A DNA stretch of 64,000 nucleotides from Garicola koreensis (GCF_014195445.1 NZ_JACIBT010000001.1:1054001-1118000), one strand, 5' to 3'. Counted from the stretch's first letter, positions 9,400 to 19,504 are shown. Numbers and translations are program-made. Notes: generated by a model from the letters alone, not told the origin.

Positions 9400-10947
9400 T
9401 TAGTCGGTGCTGAAACCTTTGCTCTGCATCAGCTGCGCGACCGCCTCGATGAACGCCTCTCCCCGGTCACCGTAGGAGTCGAACTGGTCCATGGACGCCG
9501 CCGCAGGTGCCAGCAGCACGGTCTGACCCGGTTCGGCCAGGCGTCCGGCCAGTTCCACAGCGGTCCGCATGGCTGTGCGGCCCGCAGCCGAGCGCAGAGC
9601 TTTCTCCGTCTCATCCTCCCGCAGACCGGCACCGATGACCGGCACGCCGGGCGCGTGTCGCTCAAGGCTGGAGCGCAGCTGGGAAGAGTCTGTACCGATG
9701 AGGATCACCTGCCGCAGCCGGTGGCCCACCCGCTGAACCAGCGGGGCATAGTCAATGCCCTTGGGCAGGCCCCCGGCGATCCAGACCACATCGGTGAAGC
9801 TCTCCAGTGCGGCCGCGGCGGCATGGGGGTTGGTGGCCTTGGTGTCATTGACCCACAGCACGTCCTCGGCCTTGGCCACCGGTTGGATGCGGTGCTCTGT
9901 GAGCTGATAGTCCCGCATGGCCTGCTGAACGGCCGCCGGCGGGACCCCGACGCTGCGCGCCAATGCGGCCGCGGCCAGCGTGTTGGCCACCATGTGCTGA
10001 GGCGCCAGCTCGGCAAAGTCGGACCGGGTGCCCAGTTCAAGGGCCTGGTGGCGCCGGTCCTCGAGGAAGGCGCGGTCCACCAGGATGTCCTCCACCATCC
10101 CCAGCATCGAGACGTCGGGGGTGTCGGTGGTGAATCCCACGGCACGGCAGCCTTCGACGACGTCGGCGGCTGCGACCATCGCTTCGGTGACCGGGTCCTG
10201 AGCGTTGTAGATGCAGGCGGTCACCGTGCCCTCATAGATGCGGGCCTTGGCCGCGGCATAGCCGGGGTAGCCGCCGTGCCAGTCCACGTGGTCCTCGGCG
10301 ATGTTCAGCACCGCCGAGGCCGTGGCGCTCAGCGCTTCGGTGTAGTGCAGCTGAAAGCTGGAGAGCTCAACGGCGAGCACTTCATAGCCGATCGGGTCAC
10401 GGATCGCGTCCAGGATCGGCACCCCGATGTTGCCGCAGGCCACCGCGCGCTTTCCGGCGGCGATCAGCATCGCCTCCAGCAGTTGGACCGTGGTGGTCTT
10501 GCCGTTGGTGCCGGTCACGGTCAGCCACTGCGGCTGTGCGGCGCCGGGCCGTGCCCCCAGCCGGTGGGCGAGCTGGACGTCTGACCAGACGGGGATGCCG
10601 GCGTGGGCAGCTGCGCTGATCAGCGGCGAATCGGGCCGCCACCCCGGGGAGGTGAGGATCAGGTCGGGGTCGGCGTCGGCGATCTGCGGCAGTGTGCTCA
10701 CCGCCTGGGGGCCGAAGCGGATATCGCTGACACCTACGATGCGCAGGGTCTCGGCATCCCGCTGCTTCTTCTCCGTAGCCTCGGCGTCGACCACCACCAC
10801 CTCCGCGCCCAGCTCGGCGAGGGTGTCGGCTGCGGAGAAGCCGGTGACGCCCAGGCCGGTGACGGCCACACGCAGTCCCGTCCAGGGGCCGTCCCAGCCG
10901 CGCAGCTGATCGAGTGCGGCCGCTGCGGCGTCGTCGTGCTCAGCCAT
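9400..10947 (-). CDS. murD: UDP-N-acetylmuramoyl-L-alanine--D-glutamate ligase MurD
   Basis: A 515-residue Mur ligase adding D-Glu. It has an N-terminal Rossmann motif (VAVTGLGVTGFSAA, about 27-40), the ATP loop TVTGTNGKTTT (about 143-153), NIAEDHVDWHG, and VNDTKATNPHA in the C-terminal domain. The start is ATG 10947, whose A is shared with the mraY stop (TGATG). The longer frame running to 11283 merely reads through mraY. An extra ~20-residue N-terminal segment precedes the fold. Confidence 0.96.
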   Translation of the reverse strand: MAEHDDAAAAALDQLRGWDGPWTGLRVAVTGLGVTGFSAADTLAELGAEVVVVDAEATEKKQRDAETLRIVGVSDIRFGPQAVSTLPQIADADPDLILTSPGWRPDSPLISAAAHAGIPVWSDVQLAHRLGARPGAAQPQWLTVTGTNGKTTTVQLLEAMLIAAGKRAVACGNIGVPILDAIRDPIGYEVLAVELSSFQLHYTEALSATASAVLNIAEDHVDWHGGYPGYAAAKARIYEGTVTACIYNAQDPVTEAMVAAADVVEGCRAVGFTTDTPDVSMLGMVEDILVDRAFLEDRRHQALELGTRSDFAELAPQHMVANTLAAAALARSVGVPPAAVQQAMRDYQLTEHRIQPVAKAEDVLWVNDTKATNPHAAAAALESFTDVVWIAGGLPKGIDYAPLVQRVGHRLRQVILIGTDSSQLRSSLERHAPGVPVIGAGLREDETEKALRSAAGRTAMRTAVELAGRLAEPGQTVLLAPAAASMDQFDSYGDRGEAFIEAVAQLMQSKGFSTD

Positions 10948-12053
10948 CACCGCGTCAGCACCCATTCGCCGTAGAAGACGGCCAGGCCCAGGCCCACCGC
11001 CAGTGCGCCGATGATCCAGAACCGCACCACCACGGTGACCTCGTCCCATCCCTTCAGCTCGAAGTGGTGCTGCAGCGGGGCCATGAGGAACACCCGCTTG
11101 CCGCCGCTGACTTTGAAGTAGAGGACCTGGATGATCACCGAGAGGGTGATCAGCACGAAGAGGCCGCCCAGGATGATGAACAGCAGCTGGGTGTGGGTCA
11201 GGATCGCGAAGCCGGCCAGCGCACCGCCCAGTGCCAGCGAGCCGGTGTCGCCCATGAAGATCTTCGCCGGGGCGGTGTTCCACCAGAGGAATCCGATCAG
11301 CGCGCCGGTGACGATCGCCGACACAGTGGCCATATCCATAGGGTCACGCACCGTGTAGCAGACCGAGTCCACCGACCGCAGCCCGCCGCAGGATTGGTTG
11401 TACTGCCAGATGGAGATCACCGTGTAGGCGGCGGTGACCATGGCGGTCGCTGCGGTCGCGAGCCCGTCGAGACCGTCGGTGAGGTTGACCGCGTTGGTGG
11501 CGGCGGTGTTGATCAGATTGGCCCAGATGACGAAGAGGATGGCGCCGATCACCGGGCCGAGGACGGCGAAGTCCAGCACCGTCTCGCGGACGAACGAAAT
11601 GGCGGTGGATGCCGGGGTCTGACCCTGGGAGTTCGGGAACTGCAGGGCCAGCACGGCGAAGAGCACTCCCACCGAGCCCTGCCCGAGGATCTTCGCCCAG
11701 GCAGAGAGCCCCAGGGACTGCTTCTTGGTGATCTTGGCGGCGTCGTCGAAGAATCCCACCAGGCCCATCCCCACCATCAGCAGCAGCAGCAGCAGCCCGG
11801 AGGCGGTGGGCCCGCGGGCGGCATCGGTGCTCAGCACCAGAAGCAGGTGGGTGGCCCCATAGGCCAGCAGCACCGCCAGAATGATGACCGCACCGCCCAT
11901 CGTGGGAGTGCCGCGCTTGACGTGGTGGGTGGTGGGCCCGTCGTCGCGGACGAACTGGCCGTAGCCGCGCTTGACGAGGAACCGGATGAACAGGGGGGTG
12001 CCGCCCAGGGTGAGGACCAGCCCGAGGAGGGCACCGATGACGACGGCGATCAC
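10947..12053 (-). CDS. mraY: Phospho-MurNAc-pentapeptide translocase MraY
   Basis: A 368-residue polytopic enzyme that transfers phospho-MurNAc-pentapeptide to undecaprenyl phosphate, making lipid I. Diagnostic motifs are [31 protein letters not shown] and [12 protein letters not shown], plus a C-terminal [13 protein letters not shown] segment. The GTG start lies in a GTGA overlap with murF. Confidence 0.97.
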   Translation of the reverse strand: MIAVVIGALLGLVLTLGGTPLFIRFLVKRGYGQFVRDDGPTTHHVKRGTPTMGGAVIILAVLLAYGATHLLLVLSTDAARGPTASGLLLLLLMVGMGLVGFFDDAAKITKKQSLGLSAWAKILGQGSVGVLFAVLALQFPNSQGQTPASTAISFVRETVLDFAVLGPVIGAILFVIWANLINTAATNAVNLTDGLDGLATAATAMVTAAYTVISIWQYNQSCGGLRSVDSVCYTVRDPMDMATVSAIVTGALIGFLWWNTAPAKIFMGDTGSLALGGALAGFAILTHTQLLFIILGGLFVLITLSVIIQVLYFKVSGGKRVFLMAPLQHHFELKGWDEVTVVVRFWIIGALAVGLGLAVFYGEWVLTR

Positions 12054-13474
12054 TCGATTCCTTCCTGTGCGGCGATGTGGTCTCCGAGAAGTCTAAGCCC
12101 CGCGCCGTTGGATGATTTGAACAGCACGACGTCGCCGCCCCGCAGTGCGGTGCGCAGCCAGTCCTGCGCCTGCTCAACAGTCTCCACCCATTGGACCTCG
12201 CTGCCCCAGGAGCCTTCTGCCACCGCCCCGCGGTAGAGCGGGTAGGCGTCGTGGCCGATGACCAGGGTCAGGCCGATGTTGAGCCGCACCACGGTCTCGC
12301 CGATCCGGTGGTGGGCCATCGTGGAGTCGGCACCGAGTTCGAGCATCGCCCCGAGCACCGCCACGCTGCGCCGCCCGGATTCGCGGGTGAGGATGGCCAG
12401 GGTGCGCAGGGCCTCCCGCATCGACTCGGGGCTGGCGTTGTAGGCATCGTTGATGACGGTGACCCCGTCGGCCCGCTCGGTGCGCTCCATGCGCCAGCGG
12501 CTGGTGGGCCCCAGCCCCTGCAGCCGGTCTGCGATATCGCTGACGGCCACCCCGGCCCGCCAGGCGGCGGCGGCTGCGGCCAGCAGGTTGGTGATGTGGT
12601 GGGCGCCGGTGAGTCCGCTTCTGATGCGGTGCTCATCACGGCCGATGCGCAGGGTGAAGACCGGGTGCCCGTCCTCGTCGAGCTGCAGATCGGCGGCAGC
12701 CACCTGGGGCGATTCGCCCTGGCCGAATCGGGTCACCGGTGCGGCCGCACGGCTGGCCATCGCTGAGACGCGGGGATCGTCAGCGTTGAGGATCACGTGC
12801 CCGCCGGCCGGGACCGCTTCGGCCAGTTCGCCCTTGGTCTGGGCGATGGACTGTTGGTCGCCGAAATTGGCTGCGTGCGAGGAGCCCACCATCAGCACGG
12901 TCCCAATATCGGGTCTGACCATGTCGCAGAGCTGGCGGATGTTGCCGGGGGCGTCGGCGCCCATTTCCACGATCAGGTAGCGGGTGTCCAGTGCGGCGCC
13001 GAAGATGGTCAGCGGCACTCCGACCTCCCCGTTGTAGGAGCCCTGCGGTGCGGTGGTGGCGCCTTCGGGGCTCAGCAGGGCGGCGAGCAGGTCCTTGGTG
13101 GTGGTCTTTCCGGCGGAGCCGGTGATGCCCAGCACTGTGGTCGGTGAGTGCGCGCGGATGCGGGTGACGATCTCGGCGGCCAGGGCACCCATAGCGGTGA
13201 CGACGTCGTCGACGATCACGGCCGGATCCGGCGTCCCGGAGGCATCGGTGGTGGCCCGCTGCGCGAGCACCAGCACGGCCCCGGCGCTGCGGGCGGCGTC
13301 GATGAACCGGTGCCCGTCGGTGTGCTCTCCGGGTTTGGCGATGAACATCGAACCGGCGACGGCGCTGCGAGAGTCGGTGTCGGCGTCGGTGACGGTGATG
13401 CTGTGCGGGTCGGCGATCCCGCGCAGCTCTCCGGATACCGCCTCGGCGATCTCAGCGGCGGTCAGTGCGATCAT
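12050..13474 (-). CDS. murF: UDP-MurNAc-tripeptide--D-Ala-D-Ala ligase MurF
   Basis: A 474-residue Mur ligase that adds D-Ala-D-Ala. The ATP loop [15 protein letters not shown] is near residue 114, then [25 protein letters not shown] and [11 protein letters not shown], all typical of MurF. It overlaps murE and mraY by 4 nt each. Confidence 0.97.
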   Translation of the reverse strand: MIALTAAEIAEAVSGELRGIADPHSITVTDADTDSRSAVAGSMFIAKPGEHTDGHRFIDAARSAGAVLVLAQRATTDASGTPDPAVIVDDVVTAMGALAAEIVTRIRAHSPTTVLGITGSAGKTTTKDLLAALLSPEGATTAPQGSYNGEVGVPLTIFGAALDTRYLIVEMGADAPGNIRQLCDMVRPDIGTVLMVGSSHAANFGDQQSIAQTKGELAEAVPAGGHVILNADDPRVSAMASRAAAPVTRFGQGESPQVAAADLQLDEDGHPVFTLRIGRDEHRIRSGLTGAHHITNLLAAAAAAWRAGVAVSDIADRLQGLGPTSRWRMERTERADGVTVINDAYNASPESMREALRTLAILTRESGRRSVAVLGAMLELGADSTMAHHRIGETVVRLNIGLTLVIGHDAYPLYRGAVAEGSWGSEVQWVETVEQAQDWLRTALRGGDVVLFKSSNGAGLRLLGDHIAAQEGIE

Positions 13475-15096
13475 GTGCTGTCTCCCTTCTGCAGCACGGT
13501 GAAGCCCTGCGCGCGCAGAGCGTGAGCCAGCTCAGTGCGGTCATCGATCTCGACCCGCTCACCGGCGAAGTCCTGGTGGTCCTCGTGGCCGCGGCCGGCC
13601 AGCAGCACTGTGTCGTCCTCACCGGCCAGAGCCGCTGCGGCAGCAATGGCGTCGCCGCGCGGTGCGATCTCCTGCAGCTGGGTGCTTAGCCCCCCGGTGG
13701 CCTGGGCGTCCCGGGCCCCGGCCATGAGCGAAGCCCGAATCTCGGCGGGATCCTCGCCGTGCGGGTCGTCGTCGCTGATGATGACGTGATCGGCCATCCG
13801 CACTGCGATCGCCCCCATAGTGGGGCGTTTGGTGACGTCTCGTTCCCCAGCTGCGCCGATCACCAGAATCAGTCTGCCCCGGCCCTGCTCGACCAGCGGG
13901 CGGCGCACGGCATCCAGGGTGCGGATCATCGCATCCGGGTTGTGCGCGAAGTCCACAATGGCCGCCGGTCGGGTGGCGATGACCTCCATGCGGCCGGGCA
14001 CCGGCACGTGGAAGGGCCGATCCTGCTGCAGGGCGGCAACGACGTCGGCACGGCTGAACTCCTGGGGGCGTGTGGGATCCGAGGCGGCTTCGAGCACCAT
14101 GACTGCCGCCAGCGCAGCGTTGGAGACGTTGAAGTCCCCGGGAAGCGCCGTGGAGGTGCGGATGCGCTCTGCCGACTCGCGGTGGGTGAGGGTGAAGGCG
14201 CTTCCCAGACCCTCGGGCACCACATCAGAGACTTCCCAGTGGGCCTGTGCCGGCGGCCCCGCGGTGGCGAGGGTGACCACGTGACCGGTGGCCTCGGCGG
14301 CCATGCGGTGGCCCCAGGAGTCGTCCACCGTGATCACCGAGATGCGGGTGCGCGCGCGGCGGAAGAGCTCTGCCTTGGCTGCGAAGTACCCTTCCATGGA
14401 GCCGTGCAGGTCCAGATGGTCCTGGGTGAGGTTGGTGAAGCCCGCGACGTCGAAGTAGAGCCCGGATATCCGCTGGTAGCTGATGGCGTGGCTGGAGACC
14501 TCCATGGCGGCTGCGGCCACATTCTGGGCGCGGAATCGGTGCATCAGCGCATGCAGCTGGACCGCCTCCGGGGTGGTCATCTCCGAGGCGATGCGCTCTG
14601 CGCCGGCGGCGATTTCGATGGTGCCGATCAGGCCGGTGCTGCGCTTGGCCGCCGCCAGCAGCGTGGTGAGCAGTCCGCGCAGGAAGTAGGTGGTGGTGGT
14701 CTTGCCGTTGGTGCCGGTGACCCCGAACAGGGCCGGGTCGGACACGGCAGTGGTGCCGTAGACCGCAGCTGCGGCCGGGCCGGCGGCATCGCGGACGGCT
14801 GCCACTTCGATCACCGGCAGCCGGTAGCCCGCCGCCTCCCGGACTTTGGGCACACCGGCGGCGTCGGTGAGCACTGCGGCAGCGCCGCGGGCCATGACGT
14901 CGGCGATGAAGTCTGCACCGTGGGCGCGGGCCCCGCTGACGGCGACGTAGAGGTCGCCGGCCTGAACGTCGCTGGGGCGCATCGCCGCGCCGGTCACCCT
15001 GGCCCGTTCAGCGTAGCCGGCCACCGGAGTCAGGATGGGGCTGTGCCCTGCGGCGCGCAGCTGCTCAGTGAGGGCGCCGACATCTGCCCCAGTCAC
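13471..15096 (-). CDS. murE: MurE muropeptide ligase, predicted L-lysine adding
   Basis: An approximately 541-residue Mur ligase adding the third stem residue. The ATP loop GVTGTNGKTTTTYFLRG is near 126. The amino-acid selectivity motif reads DDPH (about 443-446, context SDDDPHGEDPAEI) in place of DNPR of DAP-adding enzymes, so L-Lys is the likely substrate. The start is probably the GTG at 15096, which forms a GTGA overlap with the ftsI stop; the GTG immediately before it (15099) is also possible. Confidence 0.95.
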   Translation of the reverse strand: MTGADVGALTEQLRAAGHSPILTPVAGYAERARVTGAAMRPSDVQAGDLYVAVSGARAHGADFIADVMARGAAAVLTDAAGVPKVREAAGYRLPVIEVAAVRDAAGPAAAAVYGTTAVSDPALFGVTGTNGKTTTTYFLRGLLTTLLAAAKRSTGLIGTIEIAAGAERIASEMTTPEAVQLHALMHRFRAQNVAAAAMEVSSHAISYQRISGLYFDVAGFTNLTQDHLDLHGSMEGYFAAKAELFRRARTRISVITVDDSWGHRMAAEATGHVVTLATAGPPAQAHWEVSDVVPEGLGSAFTLTHRESAERIRTSTALPGDFNVSNAALAAVMVLEAASDPTRPQEFSRADVVAALQQDRPFHVPVPGRMEVIATRPAAIVDFAHNPDAMIRTLDAVRRPLVEQGRGRLILVIGAAGERDVTKRPTMGAIAVRMADHVIISDDDPHGEDPAEIRASLMAGARDAQATGGLSTQLQEIAPRGDAIAAAAALAGEDDTVLLAGRGHEDHQDFAGERVEIDDRTELAHALRAQGFTVLQKGDST

Positions 15097-16859
15097 CACG
15101 GATAGTCCTGCCGCTCGCCCACGAAACCATCATAGGCCTCCGACTCGGATCCGGAGGGCGGCACGTCGTAGCTGGCCAGAGTGTGGGACATGATCTCGGA
15201 GAACGCGTCGGCCAGCTCCCAGTCCCCGAAGCTGCCGGAGGGACGGTGAACAGTGACGGAGACGACGAACTGCGGGTCATCCAGCGGGGCGACGCCGGTG
15301 AAGTTGACGGTGTAGCCGTCGAATCCTCCGTTGTCCCCGGCCGCTTCGGCGGTGCTGGTCTTTCCGCCCACCCGGTAGCCGTCGATCGCAGCGCCCTGGC
15401 CGCTTCCGTAGTCGACGACGCCTTCCATCAGTTTGAGCATCTCTTCTGAGGTGGACTCGGAGAAGATCCGCTCCTGCTGGGACTCTACGGGATGTTCGGT
15501 CCCGTCCGGGTCGACATAGGCATCAATGATCCGCAGCGGCTGCTTCACCCCGCCGTTGGCGATCATCTGGTTCATCTGCACAGTGTGCAGCACCGAGCCG
15601 GTGTAGCCCTGGCCGAACTGGGTGGTCATCGGCTGGCGGTTGTCCCACTCCTCCGGCGGGCGCAGGATGGACTTCGCCTCAGAGCCCAGGCCGATGTCCA
15701 GCGGCTGACCGTAGCCGGTCTGCCTCAGGTAGTCGTAGCGGGTCTGCTCATCCACCTGATTGCCGATCATCACCGTGCCGGTGTTGTAGGAGCGGGCATA
15801 GATGCCCGCAGCGGTCATGTCATAGTCCTCATGACTTCTGGCGTTCTGGATGGTCTGGCCGTCAGAGGTGTACTTATAGGGAACCGTGTAGCTCTCAGTG
15901 GGGCTGGTCACTCCCTCTTCCAGGGCCATGGCGAAGGTGACGGACTTGCCGCCCGAGCCCGGCTCAAAGTCCTGGGTCAGTGCCAGCGGGCGCCGGAAGA
16001 GCTCATCAGTCTCACCGGGCTCAGCCGGGTCCACCGTCTGCGAGTCGGCCATCGCCAGGATCTCACCGGTGTCCAGATCTGCGACCGTCGCATTGCCCCA
16101 TTCGGCGCTGTACTCGTTGGTCTTCTGGGCCACCGCCTCCTGAGCGAACCACTGAAGGTCCTGATCGATGGTCAGTCGCACGTCCTGACCGTCGACGGCC
16201 GGCACCTCCTCGTAGGTTGCTGTGGGGATGCGCACCCCGTCGGCACCGACCTCGTAGATGCGTTCTCCCGGTTCGCCGCTCAGGTGCTCATCGGCAGCGG
16301 CTTCGATGCCTTCCAGCGGTCCGTCTGATCCGACGAATCCGAGGATCGAACCGGCCACCGGACCCGAAGGGTAGGTCCGCTCAGGTACGGGTTCGGCGTA
16401 GATTCCCGGCGCCTGAAGGTCCTTGACCTCCTGCCGCACTTCGGGGGTGACCGACCGGGAGAGCACCGCGTAGTGGGTGTCGTCATCGGTGAGCTTCCCC
16501 AGCAGCTCATCGGCGTCCTCATCCAGCACCTCGGCCAGCTCATCGGCAGTCTCTTCGACGGTCACCGGCCGCTGCAGCCCCAAGTCTTCGTCGTCGACGG
16601 TGTAGTCGCCGACGATCCTCGGGTCGGCGACGATGTCGTAGTGCTCCACGGCGGTGGCCATCACCTGGCCGTCGGCGTCGAGAATGTCGCCGCGCACACC
16701 GGGCACCTCCACCGAGGCCAACCGGGCGGAAACGGCTTCCTGGGCGTGGCCAGCAGTGTCCAGACCCTGGACGTGGAACAGCCGCCCGCTGAGCAGCACG
16801 AGCATGGCGAGCACGATCGCCAGACCGATGCGCATGCGGAAGGACAGAATCCGGTTCAT
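15093..16859 (-). CDS. ftsI: Septal transpeptidase FtsI (class B PBP)
   Basis: A 588-residue class B penicillin-binding protein: one N-terminal transmembrane helix (about 11-27), a PBP dimerisation domain (about 50-210), then the transpeptidase domain. The acylation motif is SGGK at 302-305, the SxN motif SYN at 357-359. The third motif is KTST at 500-503, where nearly all PBPs have KTG(T/S). It cross-links septal peptidoglycan with FtsW. It follows ftsL by 23 bp and overlaps murE. Confidence 0.96.
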   Translation of the reverse strand: MNRILSFRMRIGLAIVLAMLVLLSGRLFHVQGLDTAGHAQEAVSARLASVEVPGVRGDILDADGQVMATAVEHYDIVADPRIVGDYTVDDEDLGLQRPVTVEETADELAEVLDEDADELLGKLTDDDTHYAVLSRSVTPEVRQEVKDLQAPGIYAEPVPERTYPSGPVAGSILGFVGSDGPLEGIEAAADEHLSGEPGERIYEVGADGVRIPTATYEEVPAVDGQDVRLTIDQDLQWFAQEAVAQKTNEYSAEWGNATVADLDTGEILAMADSQTVDPAEPGETDELFRRPLALTQDFEPGSGGKSVTFAMALEEGVTSPTESYTVPYKYTSDGQTIQNARSHEDYDMTAAGIYARSYNTGTVMIGNQVDEQTRYDYLRQTGYGQPLDIGLGSEAKSILRPPEEWDNRQPMTTQFGQGYTGSVLHTVQMNQMIANGGVKQPLRIIDAYVDPDGTEHPVESQQERIFSESTSEEMLKLMEGVVDYGSGQGAAIDGYRVGGKTSTAEAAGDNGGFDGYTVNFTGVAPLDDPQFVVSVTVHRPSGSFGDWELADAFSEIMSHTLASYDVPPSGSESEAYDGFVGERQDYPW

Positions 16860-16882
16860 GGGCCCTCCTTCGGCTGTGGCGA

Positions 16883-17518
16883 TCAGTCCAGCGACGGCGC
16901 GTCGATGGTTCCGCCGCCGCGTGTCGGGTCAGTCCGGTCCGCCTCGCCGGACTGATTCTCATCACTGCTATTCTGCCCGGCGTCACCGGTGATCAGCGTG
17001 TGCAACGCGCCCGCACCGAGCAGTCCGCCCGGCGCCCCCTCGGCGCGCTCAGCAACATCGACAGGCGCGGTGGCGTCTGCGCCGGCCGTGCTGGGGGCTG
17101 AGACGAAGTTGGTGGGCCGCTCCTCCGAGGATGCGGCCTCGGCGCCGCTGAGGACTGCGGCGGTGTCCAACTCGAACGTCCCGGCGGAAGCGGGCATCAC
17201 CATGCCCAGGGTGACTGCGGAGCTGGAGAGCGACTGCGGCGACTGAAGGACCTGGACCTGTTGGGTCAGTGACGCGTTCTCATGCACCAGGCTTTCGTGA
17301 GTGTTGTTCATCTGCACCACCTGGTACTGAGAGTTGGCGACGTGAATATTGACGATCAGCACTGCGCCCAGGGCGAGCAGCAGCAGGGCGATCACCCCGG
17401 CCATCAGCCCCCTGCGGCGTCGACGCACTGTGGGCACCGCGGTCAGCGACGGAGCCGCGAAGGATTCAGGCTCCGGTGCGCGGCCGGGACGCATCTCTGC
17501 CACAGAGAGGACGCTCAT
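16883..17518 (-). CDS. ftsL: FtsL-like divisome membrane protein
   Basis: A 211-residue bitopic protein: a basic cytoplasmic segment (VRRRRRG), a single transmembrane helix at about 38-58, a short coiled coil (HVANSQYQVVQMNNTHESLV...QQVQVLQ) and a long low-complexity tail. Position between rsmH and ftsI plus this topology identify the FtsL slot; sequence conservation in FtsL is poor. The tail after residue 110 is longer than in canonical FtsL. It overlaps rsmH by 4 nt. Confidence 0.8.
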   Translation of the reverse strand: MSVLSVAEMRPGRAPEPESFAAPSLTAVPTVRRRRRGLMAGVIALLLLALGAVLIVNIHVANSQYQVVQMNNTHESLVHENASLTQQVQVLQSPQSLSSSAVTLGMVMPASAGTFELDTAAVLSGAEAASSEERPTNFVSAPSTAGADATAPVDVAERAEGAPGGLLGAGALHTLITGDAGQNSSDENQSGEADRTDPTRGGGTIDAPSLD

Positions 17519-18519
17519 GCTGTGCTCCTTGCAGTTGGTCTGATCTTCTCAGCTGCCCGCAGCTTGGCGGAGGCGGCTCGCGGGTTCTGCGCCGTTTCGG
17601 CCTCCGTGGGGAGCTGGGCGCCCTTAACGACGACGGTGAAGCTGGGTTTGTGCTCCTGAAGCTCCACCGGAAGGCCCACCGGTGCCGACGACTGGGTCCT
17701 GGCCGCGATGGCTCGTTTGACGATGCGGTCCTCCAGGGAGTGGTAGCTGAGCACCACGACGCGACCGCCGACCTCCACCGCATCCAGGGCGGCCGGCACG
17801 GCCCGCTGAAGAACCTCCAGCTCCTGGTTCACGGCAATGCGCACTGCTTGGAAGCTGCGTTTGGCGGGGTGGCCGCCGCGGCGTTTGGCGGCTGCGGGCA
17901 CCGCGGCGTCCACAATGTGGGTGAGCTGGGCGGTGGTGGTGATCGCCGAAGCCTCACGCGCCTCCACGATGCGGCGGGCAATGCGGCCGGAAAAGCGCTC
18001 CTCACCGTATTCGGAGAGGATCCGTCGCAGCTGCGCCTCTGAGATGCGCGCCAGCATATCGGCCGCAGTTTCGTCCGCGGAGTCCGCTGAGGCGTCCATG
18101 CGCATGTCCAGCGGGGCGTCGTAGGAATAGGCGAAGCCGCGCGCGGCCTCATCCAGCTGCAGGGAGGAGACGCCCAGGTCGAAGAGCACCCCGGCCAGCT
18201 TCTCCTGCGGGTCCAGTGCGCTCAGGATCTGGTCGAATTCGTCATAGACGGCGCGGACGCCGCGAAAGCGTCGGCCGTATTCGCCCAGCCGCTGCTGGGC
18301 GAGCTCCAGCGCCTGGGGATCACGGTCGACGCCGATGACGTGTGCCTGCGGTTCGGCCTGCAGCAGGGCTTCGGCGTGGCCGCCCATCCCCAGCGTGGCA
18401 TCAATGACCACCGGCACAGACCCGTCGGCGGCCACGGTTCGGCAGGCTTCACTGAGCAGGGCTGTGCAGCGTTCACGCATGACCGGCACGTGCCGGTCCG
18501 CAGCTGCGCCGCCTGCCAT
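17515..18519 (-). CDS. rsmH: 16S rRNA m4C1402 methyltransferase RsmH
   Basis: A 334-residue SAM-dependent methyltransferase (MraW). The N-terminal HVPVMRERC, the SAM loop VIDATLGMGGHAEALL, LFDLGVSSLQLDEAARGFAYS, and the C-terminal FQAVRIAVNQELE and VVLSYHSLEDRIVKRA are all diagnostic. It methylates C1402 in the ribosomal P site. It is the second gene of the dcw cluster, 155 bp after mraZ. Confidence 0.97.
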   Translation of the reverse strand: MAGGAAADRHVPVMRERCTALLSEACRTVAADGSVPVVIDATLGMGGHAEALLQAEPQAHVIGVDRDPQALELAQQRLGEYGRRFRGVRAVYDEFDQILSALDPQEKLAGVLFDLGVSSLQLDEAARGFAYSYDAPLDMRMDASADSADETAADMLARISEAQLRRILSEYGEERFSGRIARRIVEAREASAITTTAQLTHIVDAAVPAAAKRRGGHPAKRSFQAVRIAVNQELEVLQRAVPAALDAVEVGGRVVVLSYHSLEDRIVKRAIAARTQSSAPVGLPVELQEHKPSFTVVVKGAQLPTEAETAQNPRAASAKLRAAEKIRPTARSTA

Positions 18520-18674
18520 GTGAGTCTCCTTCGGTGTGCCTGTGGCCGGACAGAAAAGGCCCTTAAGCCTGCTCCCCCACCGCTGGGGCTGCCTGACATC
18601 GGGGAAGTGAAGTCAGGACGCCCGCAGCGGTAAGGAGGCGCACTCAAGGGCCCTATGCAGTTAAGACTCGTGGC
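18520..18674. other. mraZ-rsmH intergenic gap
   Basis: This 155-bp gap is unusually large within an otherwise overlapping cluster. It contains an imperfect long-range inverted repeat (GGCCCTTAAG near 18566 and CTCAAGGGCC near 18644). I find no clear promoter or terminator. Confidence 0.4.
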
Positions 18675-19106
18675 CTAGAAGAGACCGGGAATGGCTTCCT
18701 CATCGGTGGACGAGAACTCCGACTCCTTCTCCTCCAGGTACGCGTTCCAGGCTGTGGAGTCCCAGATCTCAGCGCGGTCGCCCGCACCGATCACGGTGAT
18801 CTCACGGTCCAGACCGGCGTATTCCCGCAGGGTGGGCGGGATGGTGATCCTGCCCTGCTTATCCGGGGTCTCATCGGAGGCCCCGGAGAGGAACACGCGG
18901 ATGTAGTCACGTGCCTGACGGGAGGTCAGCGGAGCCTGACGCATCTGCTCATGCACTGCCGCGAACTGATCAGTGCTGAACACGTAGATGCAGCGTTCCT
19001 GCCCACGAGTGAGGACCAGCCCCGCAGAGAGCTCGTCCCGGTACTTCGCAGGAAGGATCAGGCGCCCCTTATCGTCCAACCGAGGCGTGTACGTGCCGAG
19101 GAACAC
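18675..19106 (-). CDS. mraZ: Transcriptional regulator MraZ
   Basis: A 143-residue protein with two SpoVT/AbrB-like swapped-hairpin domains. The N-terminal [25 protein letters not shown] and the second [18 protein letters not shown] motif are characteristic. MraZ binds tandem GTGG-type boxes before its own gene and controls the dcw cluster. The start is GTG 19106, preceded by GGGAGGTGA at 19113-19121. The boxes expected for autoregulation are present upstream. Confidence 0.96.
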   Translation of the reverse strand: MFLGTYTPRLDDKGRLILPAKYRDELSAGLVLTRGQERCIYVFSTDQFAAVHEQMRQAPLTSRQARDYIRVFLSGASDETPDKQGRITIPPTLREYAGLDREITVIGAGDRAEIWDSTAWNAYLEEKESEFSSTDEEAIPGLF

Positions 19107-19156
19107 GGCACATCACCTCCCGTTTGGCCGATCAGGACCGCTGGTCTCCCATCGCG

Positions 19157-19189
19157 CTCCACTTTACTCCACTTCCCCCCACTTTCCAA
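19157..19189 (-). promoter_or_regulatory. mraZ promoter with three MraZ boxes
   Basis: On the minus strand, -35 TTGGAA (19189-19184), a 17-bp spacer and -10 TAAAGT (19166-19161) form a good sigmaA promoter. Three direct copies of AAGTGG(G/A)G at 19184-19177, 19174-19167 and 19164-19157 repeat every 10 bp, one helical turn, right across it. This is the arrangement known for MraZ operators, so autorepression of the whole dcw cluster is likely. Confidence 0.85.
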
Positions 19190-19417
19190 TCAGAAATGGT
19201 CGCAGGTCTCCACTGAATCAGTTTCAGGACGCGAACGTATCCACCGAACCGCCGCTGACCTGGAGTTTTTAGGACTCAGTTCCGGTGGAGGCAGGTGGGG
19301 GCGCAGTGGAGGAGAAAATGGAGAAGGCGAACAGATCGCCGCGTTTCAGCGCCGTTGAGCGGTGCTGTGGGGCGCTGGTGGTCCGGTTCTGCGCTGCCGG
19401 GAGCAGAGTGGAGGGCA

Positions 19418-19446
19418 CAAAAAACCCCCGCCGAAGCGGGGGTTCA
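19418..19446 (-). terminator. Intrinsic terminator after the DUF3040 gene
   Basis: Read on the minus strand, AACCCCCGC-TTCG-GCGGGGGTT is followed by TTTT. A 9-bp stem, UUCG tetraloop and U-run make a textbook terminator. It closes the DUF3040 transcript before the mraZ promoter. Confidence 0.92.
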
Positions 19447-19504
19447 GGTTCTCAGCTGGTCGAAGGACTCAGCTGTTCGACGCAGCGTGCGGGTGCCGTC
19501 TGGC

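Noticed and set aside
7727-9403. 558-codon frame antisense to ftsW/murG
   Set aside because: His/Gln/Gly-rich shadow composition; the minus-strand genes are certain.
10948-11283. N-terminal extension of murD
   Set aside because: It lies inside mraY in another frame; the TGATG overlap start at 10947 gives the family N-terminus.
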